Source: GCA-2720975 sp964469565 (GTDB taxonomy: Bacteria; Planctomycetota; UBA1135; GCA-002686595). Taken from it: a stretch of DNA of 64,000 nucleotides. Under the pieces are notes generated by a model. It was given only the letters and a program-made list of their open reading frames with translations. It was not told where the DNA came from and ran no database searches. This document shows positions 60,101 to 64,000 of this stretch, piece by piece (the first letter of the stretch is position 1; each line of letters opens with the position of its first letter). The DNA lies in NCBI GenBank assembly GCA_964469565.1, contig CAYXZD010000018.1:27415-91414 (forward strand), read 5' to 3'. The position numbers and the translations under genes are program-made.

Positions 60101-63100
60101 GCTCGACCTCGAAGTCCGTGTCGTTTACGGATTGCAGAATGTGAGGCGCTTGAATCAACCCGACCATGTCATGTTCGAGTCCACCGGGCGTCTGTATCGA
60201 AAGACGCGCATCAGTCGTGCCGACCCCGTCAATGGTGTAACTGCCATCAGCAAGCGGGTCTACAAAAGTCCATGGACCTGCTAACCCAATGCAGCCATTG
60301 AAGTCATCGGATGCACCCGTCCACACCGCCTTGGTGCTGAAGGTCGCATCAGCAGTGCTAGCCGTCATTCCACCATCATCGGCAGAAGTGATCATGAAGT
60401 GATAGAGAGTCTCGGGCAGCAGTCCCGTGATCATCATGCTGTGATTGACAACCAGCGAGGGGTCCTGAAGGAAGGACCCATAGCTCGCCGTGGTACCGTA
60501 ATCTACGCGCGACGTGGCCGGCTCATTCGTATCCCATGAGACAGTTGCCCCTGTTGTGCTGGGAATAACCCGCACATTGGAGATCGTCGGCGGTGTCAAG
60601 TCCTGTACAAAGGTTGCCGTGACATCCCTGTCTTGCGTCATGAGCAGAGTTTGCGGATTCAGAGAGCCGCTCAAATCGCCACTCCAATTCATGAAGTCCC
60701 AGCCAGGTCCTGCGACCGCGGTGAGCACAACACTGTCTGTGCATGAATAGGTCGCTTGGTTCGGGTTCACCTGAATTGAGCCACTCCCCACCGTCTGAGT
60801 CGTCAACGTAAACGGTCCAGATCCGGGGAAAGGACCATCCTCAACCAGAATAGGTTGGAAGCTATCCTCAAAATAGTCAAAGGATGCCACGTGAGCCGGA
60901 GCAGCAGCACCGCCGTTGTTGGCACCATAGAGTCCGATCTGGGTGACAATAATGGGGTGATTGATACTCGCGATGCTCGTCCAGCCCGCGTTATCCGGAT
61001 CTGGAGACCATTGGAATGTCCACGAATCACCGGCTCGCATGACCTGTAGGTAGGCGGGCACATTGGCTGCCACAAGGGTTATGGTGTCAAGTGTCGTCGT
61101 GCCCGCCACGGTGGTCCCCACGAGGGCAAAGACGTCTGTCCCATCAAAGAACAACTCATAGCGAATCCAGTTGAGGGGATCCTGCTCGATCAACACACCC
61201 TGCATCTGAATGGCCTGGGTCATGGCCGATTCCATCTTGACCTCGAAAACCATGTCGACGTCCTGTGCAGGCTGCACAAGGCGAGCTGGCATCCGCAGGT
61301 CAAACGGGTCATGGTTTTGACCTGCAGCCACTGCAAGATCAAGCCATGCATCATCCGTACCGACACCGCTCACTGAATAGGCGCCGTCACCAAGGGGATC
61401 AATAAAGGTCCAGGGAGAGATGACTCCCTCACAGTGGTTGAAATCGTCACTGACCAAGCCCGAGGGAGGGCTTGTTGTAAACGTGCCATCACCAGTGCAT
61501 GCGGTGTTTCCACCCACATCACTGGAACAAACCATGAAATGGTATTCGGTCTGGGGTGAGAGGCTTTGGAGCACCAGGGTGTGAGTCAGGGATAGAGACA
61601 GATCCTGTTCTTGCTGGCCATAGGAGGAATCTAGACCATAATTCACGACACTCGTAGCGGGTTCATCCGTTGTCCAGGTCACAGTGGCCTGTGTCTGTGA
61701 GACAGCCACACTGAGATTCGAGATCACCGGGGGATCCGTATCCTGCACAAATGTCGCCGTGACCGACCGATCCTCGGTCATTGCTAGGGTGGCTGTGGAC
61801 ACACTCCCCCCCAAGTCACCAGACCATCCCACGAACTCCCAGCCCACATCCGCGGACGCAACGAGGGTCACGACATCGGAGCAGGTGTAGGTCGCCTGTA
61901 GAGGATCAATTGAAACTGAACCATTGCCCACAGTCTGAACATCAAGCGTGAAGGGACCCCCGCCTGGGATGGGGCCATCCTCCACGGAGATGGGCAAGGC
62001 GTCGTACTCAAACCAGTCCACAATCGCCGTAAAGGCAGGAGCGCTGGCTCCACCACCATTGCCGGCTTGAATGGCAACCATCGTGGGCGCCATCACGCGG
62101 GTATAGGTCGTAATGGTCGTCCACGACAGACCATCCTCAGACCAAGCAAAAGTCCAGTTATCTCCGGTGCGCCCCACTCGTAGGTAGGCACCATCGGAAA
62201 TGGAAGTTGGCTCATCGGCCACTGTAGACGTCGACCCCGCCACCGTGTCGCCGATATATGCGCGCACGCCTGCACCCTTTGAATAAACGTCAAAGCGCAG
62301 CCATTCGGTGTCACTCTCCTCAATCGTGACTCCCTGCAACTGAGTCTGCTGGACCGGCGTGGATTCAAAAGCCACGGTGAATTCAAAGTCACCGTCCGAT
62401 ACGGGTTGTGCAAGACGTGCAATAGGCGTATCGACTGGATCGTGAGTAGAGCCAGCTGGCACGCCAAGCTGTAACCAGGCATCAGCGGTGCCGACGCCGC
62501 TCACGCCATTCGTTGCGTCACCGATGGGGTCGAAGAACCCCCAAGGCTGCCCCCAACCTGCGCAGTGGTTGAAATCATCAGAGACGAGCATGCTGTCGTC
62601 GTCAACGATTGTAACGACACTCAAACTCGGTTCACTGAGCACCGCATAGTCCGGGGCCCCAAGGGAGACATAGGCTTTCTCATTCCCCTCAACATCGAGG
62701 TCATCAGTGGGTGCAAGCATCACGCTTGCACTCAACGCTCCCGCTGGAATGACGAGTGGACTCACGTCAAGTTGATAGTCCACCCCCTCTGTAGCCGTCC
62801 CTGTTGCTGCAAATGGGATGCTCACATCCACCCCTGCGGCCTCAGAGAGTACGGCCGTGAGGTTGAGGGGAGCTCCCTGCTCGTTCACAGACTGAGCGGC
62901 CTGGGTAAACGCCACCGTTGGGGCACTATCATCATCGATGATAGTGATCGTGTGTGCGCTTGGTGAGCCTAGGGTTGCATTCAGTGGAGCCACGAGGGTC
63001 ACGACGATGGACTCATCCACCTCTTTCCAGCCATCATCGACGACTGAAAAGTCCACGGTCGCCGTCAGAGTGCCCGCCAGAATCGTAATGGGACTGGGCG

Positions 63101-64000
63101 TGAGCACGCTGTAGTCAGCCGGAATCTGTGCGTCACCGGACAGCACATAAGGCACCGAAACATCAAAACTAGATGCTGCAGACAACTGGAGCAGCGCAGT
63201 GACTACCCCAGCGGACTCAGGGAATGACTGAGAGCCAGTGCTGAACGCCACACTGGGAGGCGCATCATTGTCAAAGATTCGCAGGGTGTGAACCGTCGTG
63301 GTTCCCAGGGTTGCGTTAGTGGGCGAATCAAGTGTGATCACCACCGTTTCCATCAGCTCATCGAGGGTGTCATCCAACAGAGCGGTGTCCAACGTGGTAG
63401 TGGTGGACCCGGCTGCGATTGTGTAGCTCCCAGAGAATCGTGTGTAGTCGAGGCCAGCTGTGGCTGTACCAGAAACAGAATACGTTCCGGTCACGGTCAA
63501 GCCCGATGGCTTATCAAGGTGAATGCCAATCGCAATCACACCAGCGGCCTCTCCCTGCGCTTGATCAGCCAGATCAAAATCGATTACGGGGGGGGTATCA
63601 TCATCGTCAATTGTAAGCGTATGCACGCTCGTCACACCGAGAGCGGCATTGGCCGGATCAGTCAATGTGATCACGATCGTCTCTGAGGGTTCCTCAATCA
63701 GATCATCGATGAGTGTCGTGTCCAACGTGGTTGCCGTGGCCCCAGGGGCGATGCTGTAGGACCCGCTGAACGAGGTGTAATCGACCCCATCAGTCGCCGT
63801 GCCGCCCACGGTATAGGTTCCTGTCACCATCTGCCCGGAAGGCACGTTGAGAGTCAACCCAATCGCCACTGCGCCCCCATCCTCACGCAAAGTCTGAGAA
63901 GCCAGATCAAAGTCCAGAATCGGAGGAACATCATTGTCTTGGATGGTCAATGTGTGCACCGAGGTCGCGCCGAGTTGCCCATTCACGGGAGCGCTGAGGG
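57108..64000 (-). CDS. Giant modular surface protein (5' end beyond window)
   Basis: Open from the right edge to the stop at 57108: about 2,297 residues, with the start outside the window. Four Calx-beta domains begin near 63930, 63590, 63265 and 62930 (spaced about 331-335 bp; PPVIDFDLADQ-type starts). Then come four copies of a module starting VSDDFN or ASDDFN near 62585, 61454, 60315 and 59150, about 1.13-1.17 kb apart. Each has a beta-sandwich lectin-like part (like DUF1349/LamG), then an InlB-type B-repeat (WSGDLGGSVSTATLAMTEDR) and a fibronectin-III-like domain (VTWTTDEPATSVVNYGLDSS). The fourth lacks the B-repeat. The C-terminal 450 residues hold one further FN3 and a unique tail. The likely role is adhesion or matrix binding. 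A sorting signal is not visible. Confidence 0.92.
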   Translation of the reverse strand, partial: LSAPVNGQLGATSVHTLTIQDNDVPPILDFDLASQTLREDGGAVAIGLTLNVPSGQMVTGTYTVGGTATDGVDYTSFSGSYSIAPGATATTLDTTLIDDLIEEPSETIVITLTDPANAALGVTSVHTLTIDDDDTPPVIDFDLADQAQGEAAGVIAIGIHLDKPSGLTVTGTYSVSGTATAGLDYTRFSGSYTIAAGSTTTTLDTALLDDTLDELMETVVITLDSPTNATLGTTTVHTLRIFDNDAPPSVAFSTGSQSFPESAGVVTALLQLSAASSFDVSVPYVLSGDAQIPADYSVLTPSPITILAGTLTATVDFSVVDDGWKEVDESIVVTLVAPLNATLGSPSAHTITIIDDDSAPTVAFTQAAQSVNEQGAPLNLTAVLSEAAGVDVSIPFAATGTATEGVDYQLDVSPLVIPAGALSASVMLAPTDDLDVEGNEKAYVSLGAPDYAVLSEPSLSVVTIVDDDSMLVSDDFNHCAGWGQPWGFFDPIGDATNGVSGVGTADAWLQLGVPAGSTHDPVDTPIARLAQPVSDGDFEFTVAFESTPVQQTQLQGVTIEESDTEWLRFDVYSKGAGVRAYIGDTVAGSTSTVADEPTSISDGAYLRVGRTGDNWTFAWSEDGLSWTTITTYTRVMAPTMVAIQAGNGGGASAPAFTAIVDWFEYDALPISVEDGPIPGGGPFTLDVQTVGNGSVSIDPLQATYTCSDVVTLVASADVGWEFVGWSGDLGGSVSTATLAMTEDRSVTATFVQDTDPPVISNLSVAVSQTQATVTWTTDEPATSVVNYGLDSSYGQQEQDLSLSLTHTLVLQSLSPQTEYHFMVCSSDVGGNTACTGDGTFTTSPPSGLVSDDFNHCEGVISPWTFIDPLGDGAYSVSGVGTDDAWLDLAVAAGQNHDPFDLRMPARLVQPAQDVDMVFEVKMESAMTQAIQMQGVLIEQDPLNWIRYELFFDGTDVFALVGTTVAGTTTLDTITLVAANVPAYLQVMRAGDSWTFQWSPDPDNAGWTSIASINHPIIVTQIGLYGANNGGAAAPAHVASFDYFEDSFQPILVEDGPFPGSGPFTLTTQTVGSGSIQVNPNQATYSCTDSVVLTAVAGPGWDFMNWSGDLSGSLNPQTLLMTQDRDVTATFVQDLTPPTISNVRVIPSTTGATVSWDTNEPATSRVDYGTTASYGSFLQDPSLVVNHSMMITGLLPETLYHFMITSADDGGMTASTADATFSTKAVWTGASDDFNGCIGLAGPWTFVDPLADGSYTIDGVGTTDARLSIQTPGGLEHDMVGLIQAPHILQSVNDTDFEVELKFESALTLQYQIQGFLARQDDLNWMRFDFYSDDNGVGFFCGQTNASVTTEITRIHPLPGDLSQAMWLRVRRQTDLWTVDWSSDGVLWNPVLANYTHSLQLSSVGVYSANASGTAPASTTPAHTTVVDYFLNTANPFDEEDGFYDGGGPYSLTTAVSPAGAGTITADPDLNDYTCTDVVSLAALPIPGKKFVAWTGDLTGTQNPANIAMVQDRSVTAIFDDDTDPPQISDVLVSVTSTSATITWQTDEDANSRVDYGLDTSYGLFVEDPSYVQAHAILVTGLTAETTYHFAVQSCDPGGYCASTGDLTFTTSGDGSIVSDDFNSFNLRTDLWQFDDPAGQATLHITGVGTSDARMEIGIPANALYDPDDPNNRGARVLQQVQDSDFEVEVRFESVMQLAYQTVGVHVEQSPGDWMRFGFYHNGVAQGSAPPGGELIVQQAAFSGGVKVASNEQTVFNGSWFGAPLYMRIKRVGDDWTQSWSFDGVNWNTQPVLNHPMQVVSMGPMAGNPANTGCTAVVDYFFSTATPINPEDFGTPADTAPPLMYRASGVALGQDSIRIDWFTDELTTGDVYWGTVAGQYDFGPYNGRTLVYDSQVIVPGLSPDTDYHFLVTCNDGKGNPDVTSGDIVVRTGPPGFDGYPDFDIWYGTRDAFGDPVQRFGYTGRAQRWINILGQVTDELGQVVALSYSFDGGPQQALSIGEGNFNGPVRLAEAGDFCVEIDCTSLNAGLYEVVLTAVDNDGNVSTQSVWVDFVPNAWPQSYSVDWNDVDAGIVGLQDAVQIIDGRFEVVDDPVMGKAISNSRGGVTGYGYDRLFAVGESVGDTAETLDVSDWTDYEYTFPLVVKGFNPNGFLPQSNSFLIGTISRWPGHVDGDEQPREGFFPFGAFFAYRWWDLLGDESWEAFTTNYKQKANWIAWPVIPNQYYIFKGRCETQLDGSTRYRLKAWDYASPEPSWDPANVMEINVPAGPAGVYTDHGSLLFLVHEVWANIGNITVTPL
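59150..62585 (-). repeat. Tandem module repeats in the giant surface protein
   Basis: Three complete modules and the start of a fourth, with VSDDFN/ASDDFN at about 62585, 61454, 60315 and 59150. The periods are about 1,131, 1,139 and 1,165 bp. The unit is lectin-like, InlB B-repeat, FN3-like. Divergence at the protein level suggests old duplication rather than recent expansion. Confidence 0.8.
62600..64000 (-). repeat. Calx-beta repeat array
   Basis: Four repeats of about 110 residues with the recurring signature HTLTIDDDDTPP and a GTATDGVDYTSF-type core, spaced about 331-335 bp. Such calcium-binding beta domains are usual in adhesins. The array continues upstream of the window edge. Confidence 0.82.

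Noticed and set aside
63984..63986. GTG near the right edge as the true start of the giant protein
   Set aside because: It falls inside a Calx-beta repeat and the frame stays open to the window edge (residues LSAPV fit the repeat), so the gene starts beyond the window.
1..64000. CRISPR array, rRNA operon, insertion sequence or prophage
   Set aside because: No spaced direct repeats of CRISPR type, no rRNA-like stretch, and no transposase, integrase or phage structural gene was found.

Overview
The window is a GC-rich bacterial chromosome segment with densely packed genes. Neighbouring genes often share 4-base ATGA or GTGA overlaps. The most likely source is a member of the Planctomycetota of the Poly30/Saltatorellus kind. 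Three things suggest this: a subtilase with a C-terminal domain I recall from that group, a PEGA lipoprotein, and a secreted-looking methyltransferase paired with a COG0523 GTPase. This placement comes from memory of families, not from a search. A Gram-negative-type envelope is supported by lipoproteins, a YejM-like inner-membrane hydrolase, a GT9 heptosyltransferase-like enzyme and a Wzx/Wzy polysaccharide locus.

Layout. 1-1862: YejM-like sulfatase-fold membrane protein, cut by the left edge. 2298-2387: tRNA-Ser(GCT). 2518-8895: PEGA lipoprotein, murD, a Clp-N-only protein, mcsA-like and clpC, closed by a strong hairpin. 9054-11958: dprA, two coupled membrane genes on the other strand, a thioesterase and a small Cys protein. 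12037-17284: a 60-bp palindrome, two tandem 25-bp operators, then the iron-sulfur operon iscR-iscS-iscU-iscA-hscB-hscA. 17353-19961 (minus): gpmI and asd. 20097-27645: M48 lipoprotein protease, a divergent glycogen synthase coupled to a ROK kinase, and glcDEF. 27652-30044 (minus): sugar isomerase-like protein, unknown protein, NadR-like ATPase. 30281-39230: secreted subtilase, COG0523 GTPase plus exported methyltransferase, SDR, small unknown, sulfatase-fold membrane protein, GT9.

39861-57099 is a surface-polysaccharide locus. It has an initiating phosphoglycosyl transferase fused to a GGDEF remnant, a BACON/LamG/beta-helix lipoprotein, an Alg14/Alg13-like split glycosyltransferase and a UDP-sugar dehydrogenase. 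It also has a sulfotransferase, three GT2 glycosyltransferases, a Wzy-like polymerase, an FrhB-like protein divergent from a pyruvyl transferase, and a Wzx flippase. The predicted product is a Wzx/Wzy-made, acidic, probably sulfated and pyruvylated polymer. A giant modular surface protein runs from 57108 off the right edge. It carries Calx-beta repeats and four copies of a module of about 1.13-1.17 kb, and lies directly upstream of, and on the same strand as, the flippase gene.

The best leads are the Clp-N-only gene in the murD-mcsA-clpC operon (mcsB is absent), the tandem Rrf2-type operators next to the long palindrome, the glycogen synthase lacking its family's catalytic motifs, the C12 tract just upstream of the protease start, the GGDEF-PGT fusion, and the giant repeat protein. 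No rRNA, CRISPR array, insertion sequence or prophage was seen.
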